NCBI GenBank assembly: GCA_963746325.1
Contig: CAVVBC010000046.1
Coordinates: forward strand, 1 to 64,000
Length of the DNA: 64,000 nt
Source of the DNA: RPQJ01 sp963746325
GTDB taxonomy: Bacteria; Pseudomonadota; Gammaproteobacteria; Steroidobacterales; Steroidobacteraceae
Reading direction: 5' to 3'
The notes beneath the pieces were generated by a model. That model did no database searches and had not been told where the DNA came from. It saw nothing but the letters and a program-made list of their open reading frames with translations. A program made the translations under genes and the position numbers. This document shows positions 44,616-52,439 of the stretch, one piece after another. The stretch's first letter is position 1. Each line of letters begins with the position of its first letter.

Positions 44616-45019
44616 TCCTTGGCGGGCTTGAAATCGAGCGAGGCGGAATTGACGCAGTAACGCAGGCCGCTGGGTTGCGGGCCATCCTCGAAGACGTGCC
44701 CCAGGTGCGAACCGCACTTGGCACAGGTGACCTCGGTGCGCACCATGCCGTGGCTCGAGTCGCGATGCGTGGTTACCCGCTCGCCCGCGAGCGGCAACCA
44801 GAATGAAGGCCAGCCGGAGCCCGAGTCGTACTTGGTGTCGGAGGCAAACAGCTCCGCGCCGCAGACGACGCAGGTGTACACCCCTTGTGCCTTGTTGTGC
44901 AGCAGGCGGCCGGTGAAGGCACGCTCCGTACCCTTGTGCTGGGTGACCTGGATCTGCTCCTCGGTCAGGCGCGCGCGCAGCGCCGCCTCGCCGGTGGGGC
45001 GCTTGTCTTCATCGGTCAT
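44612..45019 (-). CDS. msrB: Peptide-methionine (R)-S-oxide reductase MsrB
   Basis: A 135-residue repair enzyme for methionine-R-sulfoxide. Two zinc-binding CxxC pairs (CVVCGAELF and CAKCGSHLGHVF), SGSGWPSFW, and the catalytic cysteine in RYCVNSASLDF are present. It is cytoplasmic, as no signal peptide is seen. It sits between a 54-residue membrane protein gene (13 nt upstream) and the FKBP gene (4-nt overlap). Confidence 0.96.
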   Translation of the reverse strand: MTDEDKRPTGEAALRARLTEEQIQVTQHKGTERAFTGRLLHNKAQGVYTCVVCGAELFASDTKYDSGSGWPSFWLPLAGERVTTHRDSSHGMVRTEVTCAKCGSHLGHVFEDGPQPSGLRYCVNSASLDFKPAKE

Positions 45020-45032
45020 GGTTGGGTTCCGG

Positions 45033-45197
45033 TCAGGGGGCGGCGAGCAGGTCCGGCGGCCCGAGCACCAGCAGTACGCCGAGTCCGGCGACGAAGGCTA
45101 CAACCAGCAACGCCGTGACGACCACGGCAGGCGCCTGCACACGAAAAACGACGGTGAGGTCGTCCAGGTCGTCGAGGCACTTGAGCAATCGTTCCAT
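45033..45197 (-). CDS. 54-residue single-pass membrane protein
   Basis: A short open frame beginning at an ATG at 45197 and ending with TGA at 45033-45035. It begins MERLLKCLDDLDDLTVVFRV, continues into a membrane helix (about residues 24-47, VVVTALLVVAFVAGLGVLLVL), and ends GPPDLLAAP. An amphipathic acidic N-terminus followed by one helix is typical of small membrane proteins. It precedes msrB by 13 nt on the same strand. No family is recognised. Confidence 0.6.
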   Translation of the reverse strand: MERLLKCLDDLDDLTVVFRVQAPAVVVTALLVVAFVAGLGVLLVLGPPDLLAAP

Positions 45198-45278
45198 GGG
45201 ACCAGGGCCGGAAGTGAACTGTAATCCAAACTCACGCGCGGCCGCGAGGCCTGCAGTCCTACAACGTCGGGCGCGCCC

Positions 45279-45566
45279 TTACTTGGGCTTGTCGAACGCG
45301 CCGCGAGCCTTGTCGGCCCAGGTCTTGTAGCTGGCGATGCTGTAAAGCGACTTGCTGATCACGGCCTGGCGCGAAGGCGGAGCCGGCTGCCGGACCCGGT
45401 CCAGCCAGTCGTTGTAGGCGTCCCAGCCATCGGCAGCGGCGCCGAACTTGTTGGGGGCACGGCGCAGTCCGGCATCCCGCGCACCGAGCGAGCGCTCGGT
45501 CGCTGCAAGCAGTTCGCGGGACGGCACGCGCGCGCCAGCGGGGGGTGCCGGCTTGCGCTCAGACAT
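45279..45566 (-). CDS. Small hypothetical protein
   Basis: A 95-residue soluble, basic protein with no membrane helix. It is Pro/Ala/Arg-rich at the N-terminus, followed by a helical segment (DAYNDWLDRVRQ, ISKSLYSIASYKTWADKARGAF). No family recognised. It stands between ppnN and the 54-residue gene, all on the minus strand. Confidence 0.65.
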   Translation of the reverse strand: MSERKPAPPAGARVPSRELLAATERSLGARDAGLRRAPNKFGAAADGWDAYNDWLDRVRQPAPPSRQAVISKSLYSIASYKTWADKARGAFDKPK

Positions 45567-45666
45567 GGCAGTGATTCAGGGGTGTCACGGTGCGACAACG
45601 GTACCGAAGCGCGGTCGGAGCGTCCGGCACTGCGTCACAGTTGCGGGCCGCCGCCCGCCACTTCGC

Positions 45667-47079
45667 TCAGGTGACGATGCGATAGCAGGGCTTGTATTCG
45701 CCGCTCAGCTTCATGCGCCGCTGGCGCACGAAGGACGCGAGCAGCGCGTCGAGCGGCTTGAGCAGCTCCGGGTCGCCGTGGATCTCGAACGGGCCGTGCT
45801 GGTCGATCAGGCGCAGCCCTGATTCCTTCACGTTGCCCGCCACGATGCCGGAGAACGCACGGCGCAACTCGTAGGCCAGCTCGTGGGGCGGCGCGTCGCG
45901 CCGCAGCTGCAGCGCCGCCATGGCCTCGTGCGTCGGCTCGAACGGATGCTGCAAGGCGTGTGGAATGCGCAACAGCCAGTTGAAGTTGTAGGCGTCGCTG
46001 GAACGGCGGCGGAAATCGCGCACGGCCCCCATGCCGCGCAACATCTCGCGGGCGACCTCGGCCGGGTCACCGACGATGATCCGATAGCACTGCCGCACGC
46101 GCTCGCCGAGCGAGCCGGCCAGGAATGCGTCGATCTGCTGCCAGTAGTCTTCGCTGCCCCGCGGACCGGTGAACACGACGGGATACGGCTGCGCCTCGTT
46201 TTCGGGGTGGAGCAGGATTCCGACCAGGTACAGGATTTCTTCCGCCGTGCCCGCGCCGCCCGGAAACACCACGATGCCGTGCCCGACGCGGACGAACGCT
46301 TCGAGGCGCTTCTCGATGTCGGGCAGGATCACCAGCTGGTTCACGATCGCATTCGGCGGCTCGGCGGCGATGATGCCCGGCTCGGTCACGCCGATGTAGC
46401 GTCCCGACTGGATGCGCTGCTTGGAGTGCCCGATCGCCGCGCCCTTCATCGGGCCTTTCATCGCCCCGGGACCGCAGCCCGTGCAGACGTTGAGGCCACG
46501 CAGCCCGAGTTCGTAGCCGACCAGCTTGGTGTACTCGTACTCGTCGCGCCCGATGGAATGGCCGCCCCAGCACACCACCACGTCGGGTCGCACGCGCGGC
46601 TGCAGCAGCCCGGCATTGCGCATGATGCGGTAGACGGCATTGGTGATGCCGGCCGTTTCGCGCAGCTCGATGCTGCCGTGCTCGTAGACCTCGCCGTGGA
46701 TGTACAGGATGTCGCGCAGCACCGCGAACAGGTGCTCCTGGATGCCGCGGATCATCCGCCCGTCGACGAAGGCCGTCGCGGGCGCGTTGTGCAGCTCGAG
46801 CTTGATGCCCCAGGCCTGCCGCACGATGTCGATTTCGAAATCGGCATAGCGATCGAAGATCGCGCGGGCGTCGTCGGTCTCGCCGCCGCTGTTGAGCACG
46901 GCCAGCGAACAGCGCCGGTACAGTGGATACAGGCCGCCGCGCGAGGAGTCGAGCAGCCGGTCCACTTCCATCTGCGACAGGTTCTCGAGGCTGCCAGTGG
47001 GTGTGACCCGGGCGTCGACGGGACTGTCGTCGTCGGTTTGACCGGCCGGGATCGCGACCTCGGCCCGACGCATCATCAT
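45667..47079 (-). CDS. ppnN: Pyrimidine/purine nucleotide 5'-monophosphate nucleosidase PpnN
   Basis: A 470-residue LOG-family enzyme that cleaves nucleotide monophosphates into base and ribose 5-phosphate, and is (p)ppGpp-responsive in E. coli. Features are the N-terminal PpnN domain (EVDRLLDSSRGGLYPLYRRCSLAVLNSG), VCWGGHSIGRDEYEYTKLVGYELGLRGLNVCTGCGPGAMKGPMKGA, and the LOG motif FPGGAGTAEEILYL. Start: three consecutive ATGs at 47079, 47076 and 47073; the first overlaps the L,D-transpeptidase stop. Confidence 0.95.
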   Translation of the reverse strand: MMMRRAEVAIPAGQTDDDSPVDARVTPTGSLENLSQMEVDRLLDSSRGGLYPLYRRCSLAVLNSGGETDDARAIFDRYADFEIDIVRQAWGIKLELHNAPATAFVDGRMIRGIQEHLFAVLRDILYIHGEVYEHGSIELRETAGITNAVYRIMRNAGLLQPRVRPDVVVCWGGHSIGRDEYEYTKLVGYELGLRGLNVCTGCGPGAMKGPMKGAAIGHSKQRIQSGRYIGVTEPGIIAAEPPNAIVNQLVILPDIEKRLEAFVRVGHGIVVFPGGAGTAEEILYLVGILLHPENEAQPYPVVFTGPRGSEDYWQQIDAFLAGSLGERVRQCYRIIVGDPAEVAREMLRGMGAVRDFRRRSSDAYNFNWLLRIPHALQHPFEPTHEAMAALQLRRDAPPHELAYELRRAFSGIVAGNVKESGLRLIDQHGPFEIHGDPELLKPLDALLASFVRQRRMKLSGEYKPCYRIVT

Positions 47080-47819
47080 GGCTTGATCTCGATCGGGATC
47101 CCGACCGTGGTGCGCATCCAGACGTCGACCATGTCGGCGTTGCTGAGCGCGATGCAGCCGTCCGTCCAGTCACGCGTGGCGTAATGTTCGGGCGGCCGCT
47201 TGGGCACGTTCGGCTGGCCATGGATCATGATGAGGCCGCCGGGCGGAAATCCGCTTTCGTTGGCCACGGCCGCGTCTTCGCGGTTGGGGTACGAGATCTT
47301 GATGGAGAGGAAGAACTCGCTGCGCGGATTGCGCGCGACCAGCTCGTACTTGCCCTCGGGTGTGCGGAAGTCGCCCTCCCGCTGCTTGTGGCCGTAGGGG
47401 TTCAGGCCCAGCTTGATCGGGTACTGCTTGATCACACGCCCGCGGCGCATCAGGTAGAGCGTGCGCTTCGTCTTGTCGACGACCACCTTTTCCGCCATCT
47501 CGAAACTGCCCGCAGAGCCTGCGCCGAATCCGCCCGACCCGGGCTCGGCAGCCGGCAGGACCGGTGCGCTGCCGCCACTCACCGAGCTGAACGAACTGCT
47601 GCTGAAGGCACCGGTGTTGGCGGCCAGGGTGGCAACGGGGGCCGGCGCTGGAGCCGGGCCCTGGGCAACCGGCGCAGACACGGGTGGGACCGCCACAGGC
47701 GGGGCGCTCGAGGCGGACTGGAACCCTTGCGCCTGTGCGGGACCGGATGCGGCCAGGGCCGCCATCGCGACCAGGGCCGGAAGTAAGGATTTCACTCGTG
47801 TTTCGCGCCATCGTGCCAT
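47076..47819 (-). CDS. Periplasmic L,D-transpeptidase (YkuD family)
   Basis: A 247-residue protein with a signal peptide (KSLLPALVAMAALAASGPAQA), an Ala/Pro/Ser-rich linker (about residues 35-100), and a YkuD catalytic domain. That domain has the strand VVVDKTKRTLYLMRRGRVIKQYPIKLG, NPYGHKQREGDFRTPEGKYEL, MIHGQPN and the active site RDWTDGCIALSNADMVDVW. It would cross-link peptidoglycan or attach proteins. ATG at 47819 or GTG at 47795 may be the start. Its stop overlaps ppnN by 4 nt. Confidence 0.92.
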   Translation of the reverse strand: MARWRETRVKSLLPALVAMAALAASGPAQAQGFQSASSAPPVAVPPVSAPVAQGPAPAPAPVATLAANTGAFSSSSFSSVSGGSAPVLPAAEPGSGGFGAGSAGSFEMAEKVVVDKTKRTLYLMRRGRVIKQYPIKLGLNPYGHKQREGDFRTPEGKYELVARNPRSEFFLSIKISYPNREDAAVANESGFPPGGLIMIHGQPNVPKRPPEHYATRDWTDGCIALSNADMVDVWMRTTVGIPIEIKP

Positions 47820-47866
47820 GTGGCGCGGATTTTATCGGTCTTCACGCGTTTTTGCTGTGCGATGTC

Positions 47867-48970
47867 TCACGCCATGGGTTGGCCGCGGTCGGCAGTGGCG
47901 CTGCGCACGTCAGACTCGAAGACACCGACGATGTCCAGCTTCTCCTTGCCGCGCAGCGTCTCGCCGCCACGCACGACGATGCTGTCGCCCTCGCGCAACG
48001 TGCCTTCGACGGCGATCCAGCCACCGTCGGCTACGCCTGCCTGCACCTGCACGCGCTCGGCGCGCTGTTGCGCATCGACCTTGACGACGTACAGGCCCTC
48101 GGCCCGGATGATCAGCGCGTCGCGCGGCACGGAGAGACGCCGTTGCGGCTCGCCCAGCGGCAGGCGCACTTGCACGGTATTGCCGGCAGCGAGCAGTCCG
48201 TCGACCGCCGGCGCCTTCACCAGCACCTCGAACGACTGCGTGCGCGGATCGCCCGCAGGCACGATGGCACTGACTGTTGCCGTGAACTCCCGGCTCTCTG
48301 CCTTCACGTCGACGACGTGACCGGGCTGGATCGCACGGACGTGCCGCAACGGCACGAACAGCCGGATCTCGAGTTCGTCCGGGTTCACGATGCGGGCGAT
48401 CACTTCACCGCGCGCAACTTCCTCGCCGGTGCGACGAACCCGCTCGGAGACCACGCCATCGAACGGCGCCGTGAGTCGTGAACGGGCCAGCTGGTCCTGT
48501 GTCTGTGCCAACGCCGCACGCGCCACCTGCAGATCGGCTTCGGCGAGGTCCCGGTTGGCCTGGGCCTGGTCGACGTTGAAACGCGAAACCGCCGTGCCGG
48601 AAGCACGCAGGCGCGCGACTTCGCGGTCCAGCGACACCAGGTTCACCTCGGACCGCTTCACGCGCGCCGCCTGCTCTGCCCGGGCGAGTGCCAGCTCACG
48701 TGAATCGAGACGGGCAATCAGCGCACCCGCCTTCACGGCAGTGCCTGGTTCAGCGACGAACTCAAGCCTGCCCGCCACCGCGGCTGCGAGGTCTGCCGCC
48801 GAGCGCGAACGGACGATACCCGTCGCACGCACCGACGGGGCCAGCTGCCGCACTTCGGCACGGGCGACCTGCACGGGTGAGGGGCGCTCCTGCTGCGCCT
48901 GTACCGGGATGAACGGCCAGACACTGGCGGCCGCAAGGGCCACACACGACCGGCGAAACGAAAGGTTCAT
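47867..48970 (-). CDS. RND efflux periplasmic adaptor (membrane fusion protein)
   Basis: A 367-residue HlyD/AcrA-type adaptor with an N-terminal signal peptide ending near VQAQ. The lipoyl half-motifs (GRLEFVAEPGTAVKAGALIARLD and LTAPFDGVVSERVRRTGEEVARGEVI) flank an alpha-hairpin (about residues 90-150, LDREVARLRASG). Beta-barrel and membrane-proximal domains follow. It would bridge the RND permease to an outer-membrane channel, and none is encoded here. ATG at 48970 overlaps the permease stop (ATGA), so the adaptor is translated after the permease, the reverse of the usual order. Confidence 0.92.
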   Translation of the reverse strand: MNLSFRRSCVALAAASVWPFIPVQAQQERPSPVQVARAEVRQLAPSVRATGIVRSRSAADLAAAVAGRLEFVAEPGTAVKAGALIARLDSRELALARAEQAARVKRSEVNLVSLDREVARLRASGTAVSRFNVDQAQANRDLAEADLQVARAALAQTQDQLARSRLTAPFDGVVSERVRRTGEEVARGEVIARIVNPDELEIRLFVPLRHVRAIQPGHVVDVKAESREFTATVSAIVPAGDPRTQSFEVLVKAPAVDGLLAAGNTVQVRLPLGEPQRRLSVPRDALIIRAEGLYVVKVDAQQRAERVQVQAGVADGGWIAVEGTLREGDSIVVRGGETLRGKEKLDIVGVFESDVRSATADRGQPMA

Positions 48971-51900
48971 GCGGAGTCTCTCGCGATGGTGGGTTGCGGG
49001 GCCCGCAGGCCAGGTGAGTCGGTGACGGCGGTGCTTTCGCCGAGTCGCAGCAAGCTCGGCAGCAACAGCCACGTGAAGAGCGTGCCTACCGTCATGCCGC
49101 CGGCGACGACTGCCGCCAGGCCGCGGTAGATCTCGGCACCCAGGCCAGGGATGAAGATGAGCGGCGCCATGCCAAGCACCGCGGTCAGCGTCGACAGGAC
49201 GATCGGCCGGGCCCGGGTCTCGAGTGCCTCGGCCACGGCCTGCCGGCGCGGCAGCCCGGCACGTTCGCGCGCTCGTGTCTGGTCGACGAGCAGGATAGCC
49301 GCGTTGACGACGAGTCCCAGCAGGATGATGAAACCGATCATCGTCAGCAGATCGAGCGCCTGGAATCCGAACAGCCCGATCGCGCGCAAGGCCAGTACGC
49401 CGCCCGCCACCGAGACTGGAATGACGACCATCACCAGCAGGCTGTCGCGCACTGAACGGAACAAGGCCGCCATCAGGGCGAACAGGATGACCAGCGCGAG
49501 CAGGAAGTTCTTGCCCATGGCCTGCAGCGCCTCGTGCAGGTCATTGACTGAGCCCGCATACGTGAGCTGCACCTTCGCATCCATGGCGGCCCGCACCTTC
49601 GGCTCGACCTGGGTCTCGAGCAGGTCGATGGCGGCATCCAGCGTCATGTCGTCCGGCGGCTGGAACACGACGCTCACGGTGCGGTGCCCATTGATGCGCA
49701 CGAGCTGCGCCGGGCCCACGGTCTGCCGCAATTCGGTCAGCTCGCCGACCGTCTGCACGCCCGCCCCCGGGGTCACCACCGGCAGTTCTGCCAGCTCCTC
49801 GGGCGAGTGCCACTCGTCGGATTTCACGATGATGTCGAGACGGTCATCACCGTCGAAATACTCACCGGCCCAGAGGCCGCCGGTGTACGCGCGAATCGCC
49901 GTCGCCACCTCCGTGCGCGTGAGACCCGAGCGGGCGATGCGCCATTCGTCGGGCACCAGCTGCAACTCGGGCTGGTCGAGCTCCAGACCGGGGAACGCCT
50001 GCGGATAGGTCGCGGGAATCGCCCTGGGAATTTCGTCCACCGCAGAGCGCGCTGCGTGCATGAGTGCGCCGAGGTCCGCGCCCTGGAAGTCGAGCCGGAT
50101 TTCGCGTGCATTGTCGCCATCCACGTTGAGCAGCGAGCCGCGCTGCACGAACACCTGCGTGTCCGGGAAGCCCACGAAGATTTCATCGCGCAGCAGGCGG
50201 ACCATCTCGGGGATGTCGCGCGGGTTGTCGGGGTACACCGCGGCCACGCCGCCCTGTCCGCCGAATGCCGAGAAGTTGTAGTACTTCACTTTCGGCTGCT
50301 TGTCGCCCTCGAGATAGGGCCGCAGCCGTTCGATCACGACCGGGGCGAGTTCGGCGCGCGCCGTCTCGATGTTGCCGCCCGGCGGGAGGCGGATGTTGTT
50401 CCAGATCAGGTCGGTCTGCGCGACCGGCAGGTAGTCGACCTGTGGCGACAGCAGAACGATGACGAGGACGCTCGCTGTCGTGATGCCCGCGATCCAGCCG
50501 ACGCGAGCCGAGGCGCTGTCCGTCAAACGCATCGCAAACGCAGCCATCGCCCGCCACCAGTGCGCGTGCTGGTCGGACGGCACGCCGCGCGCGAGCGCCC
50601 AGCGATTCGCCGCCGGAATCACGGTCATCGCGACGAGCAGCGACGCCGCGTGCGAGACCGACATCGTGATGGCCAGGTCCTTGAACAACTGTCCTTCGAG
50701 TCCCTCCATGAACAGGATGGGCAGGAAGATCGCGATGCTGGTCAGCATCGAGGCGAGCAACGCCGGCAGCACCTCCGATGCACCCTCGACGGTGGCGTCC
50801 CAGGCACTGCGGCCCTGCTCCATGTAGCGCAGCACGTTGCCCTGCACGATCAGCGCGGCGTCGACGACAATGCCCGTCGAGAATGCGAGTCCCGCCAGCG
50901 AGACCACGTTCAAGGTACGACCCAGCAGCTGCATCGTGATCACGGCGAAGAAAAGCGAGATGGGTATCGAGGCTGCGATCACCAGCAGCGCGCGCGGGCC
51001 GCGCAGGAAGTACCACAAGCCGCCCACGGCGAGGAGGATGCCGATGGCAAGGCTTTCCTCGACGAAGCCGATGGCGCGCCGTACATAGACACTGGCATCC
51101 CACGACAGGTCGGCGTAAAGCTTTTCCTTGGCCAGCGGCCCCGCGTTCAGCTCGGCAATCGCCTCCTTGATGCCGTCCACGACCTCGACCGTGTTCGACT
51201 CCGACGTACGCTGGGCCGTCACGTAATACGCAGGTACACCGCTGCGGAAAGCAAACCAGACGGCCTTGACGTGTTCGGTACGGATGTCGGCGACATCGCG
51301 CAGGTACAACGGCCGGTCGTCGCTCCAGCCGACGACCAGGTTGCCCAGGTCGACGACAGGCTCGCGACCCGTGACGCGTACGGTGAACTGCCTGCGCCCT
51401 ACGTTGGCGAAACCGGCAGACACGTCACGAGCCGCGATTACTGTCTGGGCAAGACGTTGCGGAGTGAGCCCGAGCGCCGCGAGCCGGTGTGGATCGAAGC
51501 GCACCTGCACTTCCCGCGGACGACCTCCTTCGAGGCTGACGCGCGAGACCCCGGGCACTCGCGCAAGTCGCGGCTCGACGACTTCCTCCATCAGCTGCTG
51601 GTACTGCACGGCAATGTCCGGCACCGAATGACCGGGGATCGGGCGAATCAGCATCGACGCCGCGTTCTGCGTCTGGAAGTTGTCGCCGCCGAACACCTGC
51701 GGCTCGTCCGCATCGGGGGGCAGCGGGGGCAACGTATTGAGGCGCGCCACGACGTCGAGCATGACCCGCGTCATGTCCGTGCCGACCTCGAAGACGAGTT
51801 GCACGCCACCACGGCCACGGTTCGATTCAGACCGCATCTCGACCATGCCGGGCAGGCCCCGCATGGCCTCCTCGATGGGCTCGATCAGGGCCTCTTCAAG

Positions 51901-52074
51901 CTCGGACGGCGCAGCCTCGCGCCAGGTGGCCTCGACGAACAACTGGGGCTGCCGGGTGTCCGGGAGCAACTGGATGGGCAGACGCAGCATGGCCAGCACG
52001 CCGAACAGCACGACGATGGCGGCGGCAGCGGCGACGGCGGCTGGGTTCTGCAGGCTGCGCTCGGACAGTCTCAT
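48967..52074 (-). CDS. RND-family efflux permease (AcrB/MdtB-like)
   Basis: A 1,035-residue proton-driven exporter with twelve membrane helices and two large periplasmic loops. Helix 1 is near residues 12-30. The motif around helix 4 is VVSLAGLAFSTGIVVDAALIVQGNVLR, with the Asp used for proton coupling; a second copy is LTMIGFIILLGLVVNAAILLVDQ. The substrate is not predictable by eye. The ATG at 52074 has GGGGGA close upstream and gives the canonical length; the open frame continues to 52518 but is non-coding. Confidence 0.94.
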   Translation of the reverse strand: MRLSERSLQNPAAVAAAAAIVVLFGVLAMLRLPIQLLPDTRQPQLFVEATWREAAPSELEEALIEPIEEAMRGLPGMVEMRSESNRGRGGVQLVFEVGTDMTRVMLDVVARLNTLPPLPPDADEPQVFGGDNFQTQNAASMLIRPIPGHSVPDIAVQYQQLMEEVVEPRLARVPGVSRVSLEGGRPREVQVRFDPHRLAALGLTPQRLAQTVIAARDVSAGFANVGRRQFTVRVTGREPVVDLGNLVVGWSDDRPLYLRDVADIRTEHVKAVWFAFRSGVPAYYVTAQRTSESNTVEVVDGIKEAIAELNAGPLAKEKLYADLSWDASVYVRRAIGFVEESLAIGILLAVGGLWYFLRGPRALLVIAASIPISLFFAVITMQLLGRTLNVVSLAGLAFSTGIVVDAALIVQGNVLRYMEQGRSAWDATVEGASEVLPALLASMLTSIAIFLPILFMEGLEGQLFKDLAITMSVSHAASLLVAMTVIPAANRWALARGVPSDQHAHWWRAMAAFAMRLTDSASARVGWIAGITTASVLVIVLLSPQVDYLPVAQTDLIWNNIRLPPGGNIETARAELAPVVIERLRPYLEGDKQPKVKYYNFSAFGGQGGVAAVYPDNPRDIPEMVRLLRDEIFVGFPDTQVFVQRGSLLNVDGDNAREIRLDFQGADLGALMHAARSAVDEIPRAIPATYPQAFPGLELDQPELQLVPDEWRIARSGLTRTEVATAIRAYTGGLWAGEYFDGDDRLDIIVKSDEWHSPEELAELPVVTPGAGVQTVGELTELRQTVGPAQLVRINGHRTVSVVFQPPDDMTLDAAIDLLETQVEPKVRAAMDAKVQLTYAGSVNDLHEALQAMGKNFLLALVILFALMAALFRSVRDSLLVMVVIPVSVAGGVLALRAIGLFGFQALDLLTMIGFIILLGLVVNAAILLVDQTRARERAGLPRRQAVAEALETRARPIVLSTLTAVLGMAPLIFIPGLGAEIYRGLAAVVAGGMTVGTLFTWLLLPSLLRLGESTAVTDSPGLRAPQPTIARDSA

Positions 52075-52250
52075 CGCTCCCCCTTCGGTGAATCCGCCGC
52101 GGTAGCCGCGAGCCGGGATTCTGGGCTGTACGTCCGTCGAGCAATACCCTGGGTGAGTCGACCGGTGCGAAAGCTGCGACGAACCGTTGCCCGGCCGCGC
52201 TGATGCGACGGGGTGCGGCGCTGAGCGCGCCGCAGCCAACAGTGACCGAG

Positions 52251-52266
52251 TGTGACTTGGGTCACC
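52251..52266. promoter_or_regulatory. CRP/Vfr/Clp-like palindrome
   Basis: TGTGACTTGGGTCACC has the half-sites TGTGA and TCACC spaced by 6 nt, close to the TGTGA-N6-TCACA consensus, and is a perfect GTGAC-N4-GTCAC palindrome. It lies in the 365-nt region between the divergent RND permease and GGDEF-EAL genes, in which I see no other gene. Either gene could be the target. Confidence 0.45.
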
Positions 52267-52439
52267 TTTCGAACCGCAAATTGCCGCCCGCAAAGCGTCA
52301 GTTTCCGCCGGGCGAGCAGAATCCCGGAACTCCGTTGCTGACGAGTCGCAGCAGGCACGACGATGATTCCCGGCCCAACCAAGTCGAAGACGTGAATCGG
52401 CCTCCGCACCGCGTCGGGCAGTCAACGGACTTTGCTCAG

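Noticed and set aside
49684..52203. An 839-codon open frame opposite the RND permease
   Set aside because: It is antisense to a clearly coding gene, with composition of a shadow frame and no recognisable domain.
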